Source: Amblyornis subalaris
Lineage: Eukaryota > Chordata > Aves > Passeriformes > Ptilonorhynchidae
Length of the DNA stretch: 64,000 bases
Assembly: GCA_018881555.1 (NCBI GenBank)
Contig: JACAXG010000028.1
Location: 1,694,364 to 1,758,363 of the forward strand
Reading direction: 5' to 3'
The position numbers were made by a program, and so were the translations under genes. Below the pieces are notes generated by a model, which saw only the letters and a list, made by a program, of their open reading frames with translations, was not told where the DNA came from and made no database searches. Numbering within the stretch: the first letter of the stretch is position 1; each line of letters starts with the position of its first letter. Of the stretch, positions 1 to 11,002 are shown one piece after another.

Positions 1-2302
1 AATTCCCATTCCCAGCCCGGAGGAGGCGCGTGTCGCCCTCCCAGCGCTCCGGGATGGGTTTGGAGGGGCCGAGCTGGCTCCCGGCCGGGGCAGACACGGC
101 CACGGTCACACAAACAAGCAGAGGTGACCCCCGGGGGGGGCTCCTTCCCTCGTGGCCCTTCTCCATTTATTTAACACGAGCAGCCCAGGGATCGGATTCA
201 AAGGAATTGCGTGGAGCTCTCCCCGTGTCCCTGCAGGAGAGGGATGTTTATTTGAACCTCTCTCAGAAGCCTTTAATAATTGTTTAGTCTGAGAGCGTTG
301 CTGGAGAATCATTTGAATCGTTCCTGCCCTTGCCCCCCGTGCTGCTGCGTGCGAGTTCTTTGGGGCATTTTTNGGGNTTTTTTTTTAGATGGGCTGAACT
401 TTTTCCCTGTCATTAAAGAGCAGGTTTGGACCCAGAGGCTCCTCAGCAGCAGGGACTGCTCGTCCTNCAGCAGGGTTGATTCCCATCCTGCCTCCAGGGG
501 CCAGAGCCCCTCAGTCAGACAGAAAAAGGGGGAAAAAATCATCTAAATGGCAAGGATGGAGCAAAACTTGGGAACGGGAGCCAATGGGATGTGGATGGGA
601 AGCGCAGGAATCACACACACACACTTCAAGGACGTGGCCTCAAGATCAGGTCATGAGCAGGAGGTGCTGGGAACCCTCCTGGCTGCTCCTCTGAGCCTCC
701 TGGCACTCAGCACCAGCCCCAGCCCCACAGCCTCTGCTTCCTTAGAGAGAAAAGGCAGAAATCCCAACTCCCAGGACANTGTGGATACCCCACCCCTTTG
801 GAACAGCCCAGAGGAGGGGCACGGCCACACCCCAGAGCGGGATGCAGGGATATTCCCCTTGCTTGGACACCCTGGCTCGGTCGGATTTCCTGGAGAACAT
901 CACAGGAAAGGTGCAAATTCCTCAAAAGCAGGACCTGCCTCCCCCTCACGGGGACTCAGCCCTTTGGCTTCTCCTCCCGAAGGGAAGGTGCAGCCTCAGA
1001 GTTGTTTGGGACTAAACAGAGGAACCTTTGAGGCTCTCACAGCCTCTAAAGCAAAGCTCCAGGAGGGGAGGAGCTGATCNAGATTTATCCCAGCAAAATA
1101 TATCAAATAAGAGGCACAGAAAGTTNAATGAAGCTGCAGTGCTGGATCTCCCGTTTTTGGTTAATAAGCTGCTTCTGGGGAGAAAAGGCTCGAGACAGAT
1201 GCTGCCTCCTGTTGACATTTTTCATTCNTCTGACAGATGTTTGGGATATTTAAGCCCAGCATCTGTGATTGTTGTTGATATTACAGGCAATTTGTTGCTT
1301 ATATGCGGTTTATAAAAATGCTGCAAACACAACTCCCCATCTGCTCCGCAGCCTCGCGAAAAACATCCCAGTGCTGCTTCCTCGGGATCGGGGCTGCCTG
1401 GAAACCGCCTTTGGAAGGGGAGATCAGCCACCTCCAGCCCTTTTTTTCCAGTTACAAACCCTCCTTGTATTTGTTTTTTCACATTCGTGGTAGGAACAGG
1501 AGTTCTCCTCCTCCCTGTTCTGGGGAATTCTCTCCCCACCGCGGTGGTGGCCACGCTCCAGCGGTGGCCACCGGCAGCTGCTCCTTCCACTATCCCAGGC
1601 TGCTCCAAGCCCTGTCCAGCCTGGCCTTGGACACTTCCAGGAATCCAGGGGCAGCCACAGCTTCTCTGGGAATCTGTGCCAGGGCCTCCCCACCCTCACA
1701 GCTAGGAATTCCTTCCCAATATCCCATCTATCCCTGCCCTCTGGCAGTGGGAAGCCATTCCCTGTGTCCTGTCCCTCCATGCCTTGTCCCAAGTCCCTCT
1801 CCAGCTCTCTTGGAGGCCCTTTAGGAACTGGAAGGGGCTCTGAGGTTTCCCTGGAACCTTCTCTTCACCATGCCATGGAGGAGGGCGAGTGAGGAGAGCA
1901 AATGTGAGAGAAAANCTTCTCACCTCACCTCAGACCACACTGAGTGTCTCATCCTTGTCTTTAAACAGTCAGAGTTAAAAAACAAGTTAAAAAAACCATC
2001 ATTGTGCAACTCCACGATCTTCTTTTGGATTTGGGTCTGACACTCACTGGGGGCAGAGCAGGGACTGACTTTGAAGAGCTGCAGCTGCCTGGAGTTGCTG
2101 TGGACATCGATCCTGCACGAGGACATGTCCCAGGAATGTCCCCGCGGCAACATCCCCCAGGATTGTCCCCGCAGCCCCTCCCGAACCAACCACCAGCCTC
2201 ACATCCCCAGCTCCAGGCCCCCTGGAGCAGAGCTTCGCTCCAGAGGGGATGAAAGCTTTGGAGCCGAGCCCACCGGAGCGCCCAGCTTTGGGAATGACTC
2301 AC
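1..2302 (-). other. LMF1: LMF1 intron (partial), downstream of the 2.3 kb exon
   Basis: No match to the remaining C-terminal part of LMF1 (for example its NTYGAFGS region) was found here, so the whole stretch is taken as intron continuing off the left edge. It contains one CR1 fragment at about 1.58-1.87 kb. The rest, including 1-1560 and 1880-2300, is unique-looking sequence of mixed composition with a few N. The open frames seen here are proline- and serine-rich, lack family resemblance and are treated as chance. Confidence 0.7.
1579..1868 (-). mobile_element. CR1 LINE fragment
   Basis: CR1 is the dominant avian non-LTR retrotransposon; most copies keep only the 3' end and the 3'-UTR-derived tail. 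This copy shows the CCACTATCCCAGGCTGCTCC block, then the GGCAGCCACAGCTTCTCTGG block and the CCTTCTCTTCACC end. It is unusual in lacking the terminal 60-70 nt (the TGGTTTGGGTTGG tail) at its left end, so it has been trimmed at the 3' side as well as being 5'-truncated. Confidence 0.9.
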
Positions 2303-2459
2303 CCAGGGAAAGCCTCTGTCCCTCCTCCCTCGGGAGCTGCATCCTCCTCCTCCGGGAGCCGAAGAGGAGCCCCAGGCTGGCGTCGTCGAAGCAGGCGAGG
2401 CTGGGCACCANGGTCAGCCAGTTCAGGAAGCTCAGGTTCCCGCTGAGGATCAGCAGCAC
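2303..2459 (-). CDS. LMF1: LMF1 next internal coding exon (52 codons plus 1 nt)
   Basis: This minus-strand exon directly continues the protein of the exon at 26454-26621. It begins VLLILSGNLSFLNWLT and continues VPSLACFDDASLGLLFGS, which matches the human LMF1 segment following the LQILFQ junction. The acceptor has a pyrimidine tract ending ccccgcgcag before GTG CTG CTG. The best donor is CTGG followed by gtgagtcattcc, giving a 157-nt exon that ends in phase 1. Entry is phase 0, agreeing with the upstream exon. The last third (RRRRMQLPREEGQRLSLG) is basic and diverges from mammals, where this is a variable loop, so the donor is chosen by splice consensus and expected length rather than by homology. 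The N at 2411 is the first base of codon 17 (NTG); human has methionine there. Further 3' exons are not in the window. Confidence 0.95.
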
Positions 2460-3556
2460 CTGCGCGGGGAACGGGGAAGGAGAAGGTTTTTAGTCTCTGG
2501 GAACGCCGGCGGAAACCGNGGGGACGGATTTCNGCATCCCAACGCAGACCCCGCCGANTTTCCGGGATGGANAAGCCTTCCCGGAGCCCGGGCTCCGGCC
2601 CAAACGTGTCCCCCATGGCTCCCAACGTGAGCTTTCAGCAGGAGGGATCAGCCAGGGGATAGAGTGACTCCATTTCCATAGTGCTGGATTTCCATAGCGG
2701 CTCCATTTCCATACTGCTCCCGCGGGAATCGCCCGCTTCCCGCCTGTGCCGAGGGATCCGTGACAGCCACGCTCCCGAAACCCTCCAGGAGGAAAGCTGG
2801 GAACTTCTAATTAAAGAGCAGCATTAAATATAGAAGTGGGCATTTTAAGAGGCTTTATTTTTTTTTTGTTAGTTTTAGCTTTTCTTGGCTCTTCGGGAGG
2901 ATATCTTGCATGTGGTCTCCCAAAATGCTGCTCCACGGTACAAACATCAGGAAAACACGGATAATTTCGGTCCGAGGACTTTCAGCCAGTGTTCTGGTAA
3001 AAAAAAAAAAAAAAATCCGTGTTTTCTCATTAAAAATGACAACACATAAAGGTTAAAAACGTGTGATTCCGTGTTTTATATGGCTGGCACCGTGTTTTCT
3101 GATACGGTGATTTGCAAGCCACAGTTTTTAAAGCCCCAGCAGGGCCCTTCAGAAAGTCACAGATTGTTAAAAAAAGGAGAGACCCGACCAATCGCCGCGG
3201 GGAACAAAACCCCTCACTCTTATTTAGTTGAAAAAATAATAATTTATGCCGAGTTGGATAATTGTGAGTGGAAAAAACCCCATTTCTAGCTGAATTCCAG
3301 ACACGCGTTGGGTCCTTGAAGGGAACGTGTGACGCTCCGGGTTCGGGGCGCCCCCTCTGACCCGAATGTGATTTAATTCGGTGCATATTAATCAGCCTGG
3401 ATTCATTACCACACCTCTCACTCCGGGAACTCCGCTCCCGCTCCCGGGGGGTTCGGCCTCGTGCAGTTGCAGTCGTGTTAAGAAAATCCTTCTGCTCTTT
3501 GCCACTTCTGGTTCCCAGCTCCNGAGGAGCCGCTGGGTGGTCCANGGGAGGGGTTT

Positions 3557-3582
3557 TTTNTTNTTTTTTTTTTTTTTTTTTT
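3557..3582 (+). repeat. Poly-T run with N
   Basis: About 26 nt of T interrupted by two N, followed by CAGGAGTGATTC. The N may reflect length uncertainty. Confidence 0.93.
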
Positions 3583-3928
3583 CAGGAGTGATTCACCTCT
3601 CTTTATTGCTTGGAAGCCAGGAGCAAGGGATCTTGTTTCCAGCAGCCCTGAAAAATCAGGGGATTCAAAAATAACAGGAGTTTGGCGTTTTCTGGGCTGC
3701 GGAGGAATCGCGGGGTTTTTAACGCCAGCGCCTCCAGCCGAGGCTCGGAGCTGGCCCCGGCTCCTGCTCACACGGGGGGCGAGGGGAGCACNGACACCTC
3801 GGATCTGCAAGGACAAAGCTCACAGGGATTCCTGCTCCGAAGCCAAAAAANGGGATTTTCCCAACGTGCTGATGGGCGCTGTCCCAGCAAGCGCCTTCAT
3901 GGCTCTGTTGAGTTTTATGTTATTCCAG

Positions 3929-4460
3929 CATCGTGGAATGGTTTGGGTTGGAAAAGACCTTAAAGCCCATCCAGCGCCACCCCCTGCCACGGGCAGGGAC
4001 ACCTTCCACTATCCCAGGGTGCTCCAAGCCCCGTCCAGCCTGGCCTTGGACACTTCCAGGGATGGGGCAGCCACAGCTGCTCTGGGCACCCTGTGCCAGG
4101 GCGTCCCCACCCTCACAGGGAGGAATTTCTTCCCAATATCCCATCTAATTTTAATCTCTGTTAATTTGAAGCCATTCCCTGTGTCCTGTCCCTCCATGCC
4201 TTGTCCCAAGTCTGTCTCCAGCTCTCCTGGAGCCCCTTTAGACACTGGACGGGGCTGTGAGGTCTCCCTGGATCCTTCTCTTCTCCAGGTGAACACCCCC
4301 CCGCTCTCCCAGTCTGGCTCCAGAGGGGCTCCAGCCCTCGGAGCATCTCCATGCCCCCCTCTGGATTCACTCCAGCAGCTCCACATCCTTGTGCTGGTGG
4401 CAGAGCTCCAGGTGAGCNTCCCAGAGCAGAGCAGAGGGACTGGCACCTCCCTGGCAGCCA
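3929..4460 (-). mobile_element. CR1 LINE fragment, one of the longest in the window
   Basis: It starts with the complete 3' tail (GGAATGGTTTGGGTTGG) and extends through the TCCATGCCTTGTCCCAAG, CTTCTCTTCTCCAGGTG and TCCAGCAGCTCCACATCC blocks into the region just after the reverse transcriptase frame. The length of about 530 nt makes it the best copy for subfamily typing. No reverse transcriptase coding sequence is retained. Confidence 0.93.
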
Positions 4461-5358
4461 GGGTGAAGCTGAGCCCCCGCGTCCCCCGCGGCGCCGATCC
4501 CGCCAACGCGGCATCCCCCGGGATTCAGGGATCCGTTGCCATCCAAACCTTGGCAGGCAGCNCATATTTCCCCAAATCCTTCCTTTTCTGCGTGAAACCT
4601 CCCGAGTCTCCACGTGCTGCTGCCCCTGGCAGAGCGGAGCCACGCTGGTTCCGGGTGGGATGTTTAATTTAGGATGGATTCCCCAGGGAAGATCCCGGTT
4701 GGCAGAGCACAGGGAGCTTCCCTGCTCCCCCGCCATGGGCTGCACGAGGAGGGAGGATTCATCCACACACTTCCCANGGCAATCCCAGCCTTTGGCCCAC
4801 GTGTCCTTGGCTTTTCCATGCTCCAACCACCACCAAAACCCAGCTGGGTCTCCGGATCTCCGGATCTCCATCCATCCTCTGCCGCTCCCACCCTTGGCCT
4901 GGATTTGAGTTTCTGGGGTGTCTTTCCCTTGCTGGACAATATTTAAACTCCCAATTACACCAAACAGATGGGATCGACCCCCGTGGTGATTTGGAGAAAT
5001 TTTTTATTAAAGCACAGTATTAATCATGGTAATTGGGTGGGAGCTNTAAGGTTATAAAACTACAGCATGTCTAATGAGCGAGCTCCTTCGAGGAGGAACT
5101 GAGGGGTTTAATCTAATAATGTCACTTTTATGGATTATGACTGGAGTTTTATGAAGTGTGATATGAAATACAGTGGATTCATGGCTCTCGCCGGATTAAT
5201 TTGGAAAAGTAGTTTTCCTGGTTCTAGGCCCAAAAACAATTATTGCTCACATTTCTGTCCCCGGCCCCGTTCCCCAGCCCCTCTGCCAGAGCACGGGCAC
5301 CCACACCCGTGACTATTTTACAGGTTGGGCTCCTTTGTTTGGCTGGGGTTTTGGGGTT

Positions 5359-5380
5359 TGTTTTTTTTTTTTTTTTTTTT
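5359..5380 (+). repeat. Poly-T run
   Basis: About 22 T, preceded by GGGTTTTGGGGTTTG and followed by GAAATCCC. Confidence 0.93.
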
Positions 5381-6418
5381 GAAATCCCAGATTGTTACAA
5401 GCATCCAGTAGGCAGAGGAAGATCATATTCCATGGCACGGGCTGGATCTTTGTCCAGGAAGGGATAACAATGGGCTGGAAACTCTGGGATACCATCGAGG
5501 GCTCCATCGAGCATGGGGACAGGGACACCTGGCTGGGCCTTCCTGATATCAGGCCATTGGCACGGAAAAGCCAAATTTGGGAGGACCATAAATCATCTAA
5601 AGGGAAAAAGGAGACCTCAGGAACAGCCCAGTCCTTCCTGCTGCCCCAAAGTGGAGTCTAAAAGTCAAAGGAAAGGCTCAACTGTCCCTATAGAATGTTT
5701 GTTAAACTCTTCCTAGACAATGCTTCTGTAAGTAGTTTTTCCCCAAAAATAGGCATGGATAAAAAAATTTCCGGCAGCACCAAGAATATTTATATTTTCC
5801 CCCATTATTAATTTAATTTCTTGTTAACTCCTTAATTGGGTATTTGCATGAGGATTTAATCTCTGCTGTTTATTGCAGAGAAAAACACAGGAAAATGATC
5901 ACCTCTGTCCACCTGCTCTGATTCAGGCAGGAGNTGGTTTTGTGAATCCCACAGAAATTCAGGGAGCCATTGGAAGCACNAGGAGAGCAGGGAGCAGGTC
6001 ATTTCCTGACGAGGAATAAAACAACCCCAAACACACAAACGCACAGTTTCCCTCAAACCCGTCCCTGCTCTGGGTCAGGCTTTGGCACATTCCAAATGGC
6101 ACTGTTGGGTTTTGGCAATTCCAAGCCCAAATCCCAGCTCTGAAGTTCCAAACTGAGCTGCTAAAGGAAGAGGGGCCCAAATCCTTTCCGTTCCTGTCCC
6201 ATGCCCCACGTTTGGTTTGGATCTGAACGTGCAGCCCTGGAAGTGCCTCACTCCCAACTGGTGTTTAATTTTTTTGCTCTGTGAGGCACCTACTGGAGTT
6301 CCCACAGATTATGGGATTTGACTGCGGAGCATTTCTAGGGATAAGTGCCACTTCCAGATTTTCAATGGAAAAAATGTTGAAGGGAAGCAAGGGAGTGAAA
6401 GTGGAGTGATTATGGCTT

Positions 6419-6462
6419 TTTATATATATATGTATTTATATATCTCTATATATATATATCCC
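6419..6462. repeat. (TA)n-rich simple repeat
   Basis: It reads TTTATATATATATGTATTT then ATATATCTCTATATATATAT, about 44 nt. Confidence 0.94.
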
Positions 6463-6530
6463 CAAATCCCACACTTCGGCACTCCCCCGCCCTCCAGATC
6501 AGGACCTCCAGCCTTTCTCTTTTCTTCTCA

Positions 6531-6724
6531 GGAGGAATTCCTTCCTGGAAAGGGTGCTCAGGCATTGGAACTGCCCAGGGAGGTTTGGAGTCCCCATCTC
6601 CACAGGTGTCCAGGGAATTCCTGGACGTGGCACTCAGTGCTCTGGGCTGGGGACAAGGTGGGCATCAGGCACAGCTTGGACTTGATGATCCTGGAGGGCT
6701 TTTCCAACCTAAATGATTCCATGA
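6531..6724 (+). mobile_element. CR1 LINE fragment, divergent subfamily
   Basis: It ends with GGACTTGATGATCCTGGAGG and TTTTCCAACCTAAATGATTCC, the tail of the second CR1 subfamily seen here (AAATGATTCC rather than CCCAAACCATTCC). The left end begins at GGAGGAATTCCTTCC. Confidence 0.88.
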
Positions 6725-7132
6725 GGATGCTGTTAAAGGGCAGGAGGGCAATCCTGAGAGTCCTCCANGTTTTGGACAGTTTCTCCATGGAGAACACCAG
6801 CACACGGAAAGAAGGTGGCAAATGGGACAGGGAGACCCTCCCTACAGACCCTCAGCTTTTGGGATAACCCTCAGCTTTGCAGGGATGACCCAGGGATAAC
6901 CCAGAATCGATTCCAGCTGCTATCCCNATCCAGCCCTGCAGGCAGGTCCCACTCACGAGGTGCCAGCTCAAACCCTGGCCACTGGAAGAAGACTTGGAGG
7001 TCACCCCAAACCTTCCGTGGCCATCGGGAGGAGAGGAAGAGGCCAACCTGATGATTCCTGGCCANAAAAGACACCAGAGAATTGTGTACAGACCTGGGAG
7101 AAGCAGGATGGAGAGGATCTCGACCCAAAACT

Positions 7133-7330
7133 ACAGAATCATGGAATGGTTTGGGTTGGAAGGGACCTTAAAGCCCACCCAGTTCCAACCCCAACACCTT
7201 CCACGGTCCCAGGTNGCTCCAAACCCCGTCCAACCTGGCCTGGGACACTCCCAGGGATGGGGCAGCCCCACCTTCTCTGGGAATCTGTGCCAGGCCCTCC
7301 CCGCCCTCCCAGGGAGGAATTTTTTCCAAC
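7133..7330 (-). mobile_element. CR1 LINE fragment
   Basis: It starts with CAGAATCATGGAATGG, including one unit of the ATTCTATG-type terminal repeat, and runs to GGGAGGAATTTTTTCC. It lies about 260 bp from the 20-nt tandem array at 7591. Confidence 0.93.
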
Positions 7331-7590
7331 TCCAAGCCAGGCTGTTACACCCAGGGCACCGCGGCCCTTCCCGGCATCCCGGCGGGTCCCTGCTCCCTCT
7401 GGCACGCAGCAAGGAACAAGGAACAAGGTGCTGCCCCACCAGCAGCACAGAGCTCCACGCGAACTGCTGGAAAAACACCTCAGGCTCCATCCCGGGCCGG
7501 GAGCGCTGCGGAAGCTCCCCCGGAGCGGGCCTGGCTTCCTTCAGTCGGCGCGAGGGCAGCGCTCGCTCCGCCGAGCTCATTCCAGCCATA

Positions 7591-7697
7591 AGGCCCAACA
7601 GCTCCTTGAAAAGCCCAACAGCTCCTTGAAAAGCCCAACAGCTCCTTGAAAAGCCCAACAGCTCCTTGAAAAGCCCAACAGCTCCTTGAAAAGCCCC
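7591..7697 (+). repeat. Tandem array, 20-nt unit, five copies
   Basis: The unit is aagcccaacagctccttgaa. The first copy starts agg instead of aag; the other four are identical and run without spacer into aagcccctcc. The near-perfect identity indicates very recent expansion or gene conversion, and copy number is probably variable between individuals. There are no spacers, so this is not a CRISPR-like array. Confidence 0.97.
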
Positions 7698-7988
7698 TCC
7701 ATCCATCAGTGCTCCCGGCGTTCCACTCACCGGCTCCGTCCCGCTCGTTAGAAGCTCTTTGACGGCACGGGAAAAGCCCAAGGCCAGCAGAAGGGCTCTG
7801 CTCCAGCAGGGATGTGGGAAAGATCCGGAGGGACGTCGGGCCCTGCCCTCCCTCTGCCTCCTCCACAGGGAGAGCAGCTGGGAAAGGGATTTTTCCAACC
7901 AAAAGTTGTGGATTCATCAAAATACAGAACTGGCCAGACTCAGCTCTGAGCACTTTNCCCAGGATGCCTGGAGATCGTNCTGCTTCCT

Positions 7989-8050
7989 GGGACACCTNCC
8001 ACCGGAGCAGGCTGCTCCAAGCTCCATCCAGCACTTCCAGGGATAGGGCA
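7989..8050 (-). mobile_element. Short CR1 fragment with internal deletion
   Basis: The GACACCTnCCACC and GGCTGCTCCAAGCTCCATCCA blocks are joined directly to CACTTCCAGGGATAGGGCA; the intervening GGCCTTGGA segment is missing. It is flanked by unique sequence on both sides. Confidence 0.75.
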
Positions 8051-8760
8051 AATCAATGGCAAAAAAGCTGAAAGCATTTACCTCACTCTAAAAAACGATT
8101 TAATCGTGTTTTTGGGNTTTTTTTCCCTTTTGTCAGCACTTTAGGTCTTCCNAAAGTACAAAGTTTTGGTTAATTTCTGCCTGTTTTGGTTAAAACCAGC
8201 AGACGGTTCGTGATATCAAAATCAGCTTCCTTCCTGAAAAGTCAGGAATGCACCCACGGACATTTTTTTTCACAGCTTCCTTTCCCAACCAGTTTCAAAT
8301 TGGAGCTGAGCACCCAGTCAACAGCTCTAAAAAAATANTCCTGAATATTTTGGGTGGCACTGGCAGGACTGGGCAATTCCTGCCTATCCAAGTTGTTCTG
8401 GGAGCGTTTTGCTCCAGGTTTTCATTTTCCCTCTCTGCTGAGCTCTGCTCCNTGCTCGGATATTGAGACATCATAAGAAAAATTCCAACCTGGCAATGAA
8501 TCCTCAACTGTCACCGTTTTCCACAAGGTGCAAATTTAGGGTTATAAAACTGTCAAAAACCTGAACAGTTACATGGGGGGGGTTGTGCCTCTGGCTGGAT
8601 GTGCCTCTGGAAGGGGATGCAGGCAAATCCCTGCGGAGCTGTGGGATGCAGCGCCTTGGGAACAGCCAGGGCACATCCACGGCACAGAACATTCCCACGT
8701 GGCTGCCAAGAGGGGCTGGGGGGTTGTCCCCGTGACCCTTCCTTGGGGTGGTTGTCATTT

Positions 8761-8977
8761 GGAATCATGGAATTGTTTAGGCTGGAAAAGCCCTCTGAGA
8801 TCACTGAGTCCAACCATTGCCCAGCAAAGCCAAGGCCACCACTGNCCCCTGTCNCCAAGTGCCACATCCACAGGGNGTTTCAATCCCTGCAGGAATGGGN
8901 ATTCCACCCCTGCCCTGGGCAGCTGTGCAAGGGCTGGACAGCCCTTTTCCATGAAGGAATTCTTCCCTAAAATCCAA
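8761..8977 (-). mobile_element. CR1 LINE fragment, divergent subfamily
   Basis: It begins GGAATCATGGAATTG and continues with GAGATCACTGAGTCCAACC, CAAGTGCCACATCCACAGG and GGAATTCTTCCCTAAAATCC. It belongs to the subfamily whose body encodes the AAGTGCCACATCCAC block, and it carries more N than its surroundings. Confidence 0.9.
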
Positions 8978-10775
8978 CTACGTGCAAACAAAAAAAAGTC
9001 GAAGGTCACTTAAGTGGCAAAACGATGGCCCTTTAGTTCTACACAGGACAAGGACGAGGAATTCCAGCCCAGGCATTCCCAACACCTTGGACTTTCCCAA
9101 AAGGCTGCAGGTTCTGGAGGATGGAACCAGCCCTCAGCTCCAGGGGGCCTTTCCCACGGGCTCCAGCAGGACCCGGACANCCCAAGGACCAGCTCTGGGC
9201 TCGGTCCAACCACAAACGCCCTCTCATCTGCCATTTGTGCTGCAGGGCGAGGATCGTCCCCTGAAATCAACACTCAGGGAAAGAAGGATTCAGGAAAAGC
9301 GTTTTTCAGCCCAGGAGAAATAATCCTCGTTTGGGGTTTAATTACAGCCTGGAGTGGGCTGTCCATAGGCACCAATCAATAACTCGATTGCACAGAACTC
9401 CCCTGTAATTAACGCTGGGTGATTATTGAGTGATCAATAACAAAGCGGAACAGTATCAAGGCTAGGAAGTGAATATGCTTCCAGAATGTCCTTCTGTCCG
9501 CTAATTAGGACGTTTTTCACCGGGAGGTGTGTGGGTTCAGAATTCCCTCCGCGAGGAGCGATGTGAATTAAACCCTGCTCTCAAGCCCTGGATCGGCCCG
9601 AAGTCACATGGAACTGTTTATGTTCCTTGATTGAAGGAATGCTGAAACACTTCTGGCAAGAAATGCTTCCATTCCCTCTCCCCATCCAGCCACTGCAGGC
9701 TCCTTTGGAAATCACTTTTTCTGCAATATTCAGATGTATTTAACGATTGCCAGAATCAGAGCAAAGCCTGTTTTTTTGGGAAGGAGAAGGAAAACACATC
9801 AGAAAAAAAATCTCCTCTGATGGCAAACATTTTCNCTAGTCCAAATCTTGGTAAAATTCGGATGGAATTGGTACTAAAGACAGAGCATGGGGAAAACAAT
9901 GAGTATGGGGAATAAATAGAGATGGGAAGGGTGAGTATGGCCAATCCCAGACAGCCCTGGCACAGGGAAATGGGATCTGTGCTACAAACCCNTTCCAAAA
10001 CAATCCAAATCCAAGGCTTTGGTTCGACCCATTGTGGACACATCTGCAACAGCTGGATTGGGACTCTGCTCCCCGAATTCCAGCCCAGCACAGATTCAAA
10101 CCCAACTTTGCCTTCTCAAGCTAAAAGGAAAGGACACGACCACATCCAGGAACGCAAGGAAAAAGNCCAGGATGTCACATCTGATCAGCCTGACACCAGG
10201 CTGGAAAACTCTGGTGGCTTCCCTCGCTTGGATCTTTCCACAGCCCCTTCCCTTGCCTCGTTAAATCCGTAATTTGGGTAACTTCAGGCTCGTGGCAACA
10301 TCTGCAGTGAAATATTTAACTTGGGCTGGCTACTCGGTGTCACTGACAGCCAAGGCCGGGTGCGTTTCCAGCTCGGNGGATGACCTGGATTTTTCCACCA
10401 AACCGACAGCACGTTCAGAGGGAGCACACGGAGCTGATCCCCCATCCCCGAGCCCGTGGGAGAAATGGGAAACAGTTGTGGTGTGAAAACACACCAGGAA
10501 AACCCAACCCTGTTGGTGCCGTGTGTGGGGCTGGGCAGCATTTGGGTTTAATGAAGGCAGCCTGCAAAAGCCTCGGGGAGGAAAAAAGGCAAGGACTGGG
10601 TGTAAAACTTTTATGGAAATGCTATGTTTAATAAAAAAAAAAAAAAGGAGGAGAAATGTGGAGGAAGTGCAGAACAGCCACCGCGCCTCGGCATCTCCGT
10701 CGGGAAAGGCAGCAAGGCACCGGCTCTATCCCAAATCCTTCCTCCACTCTGCTGGGAAATGCCTTGAAAATGGTG

Positions 10776-10830
10776 ATCACAGAACCACAGAATATCCTGA
10801 GCTGGAAGAGATCCACAAGGATCATCGAGG
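10776..10830 (-). mobile_element. CR1 3' tail fragment, abutting an opposite copy
   Basis: It reads ATCACAGAACCACAGAATATCC, then GAGCTGGAAGAGATCCAC and AAGGATCATCGAGG, the terminal part of the older CR1 subfamily also seen at 51.43 kb. It is cut off exactly where the plus-strand copy at 10831 begins. Confidence 0.8.
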
Positions 10831-11002
10831 TGCCNGGCACAGATTCCCAGAGAAGCTGTGGCTGCCCCTGGGTCCCTGGAAGTGTCCAGGCCAGGCTGGA
10901 CNGGGCTTGGAGCAGCCTGGGATAGTGGAAGTGTCCCTGCCCACGGCAGGGGTGGGACTGGTCACTGAGGTCCCTTCCAGCCCAAACCATTCCAGGATTC
11001 CA
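10831..11002 (+). mobile_element. CR1 LINE fragment
   Basis: It starts within CACAGATTCCCAGAGAAGC and ends with CAAACCATTCCAGGATTCC. Its 5' truncation point coincides with the end of the minus-strand tail at 10830, so the two form a composite with both 3' ends facing outward. Confidence 0.92.

Noticed and set aside
3929..4871. Long frames on both strands over CR1 copies (for example 236-268 codons)
   Set aside because: They follow the CR1 3' region, which is non-coding, and recur at other copies in the window.
7591..7697. CRISPR-like direct repeats
   Set aside because: Units are contiguous with no spacers and the genome is avian.
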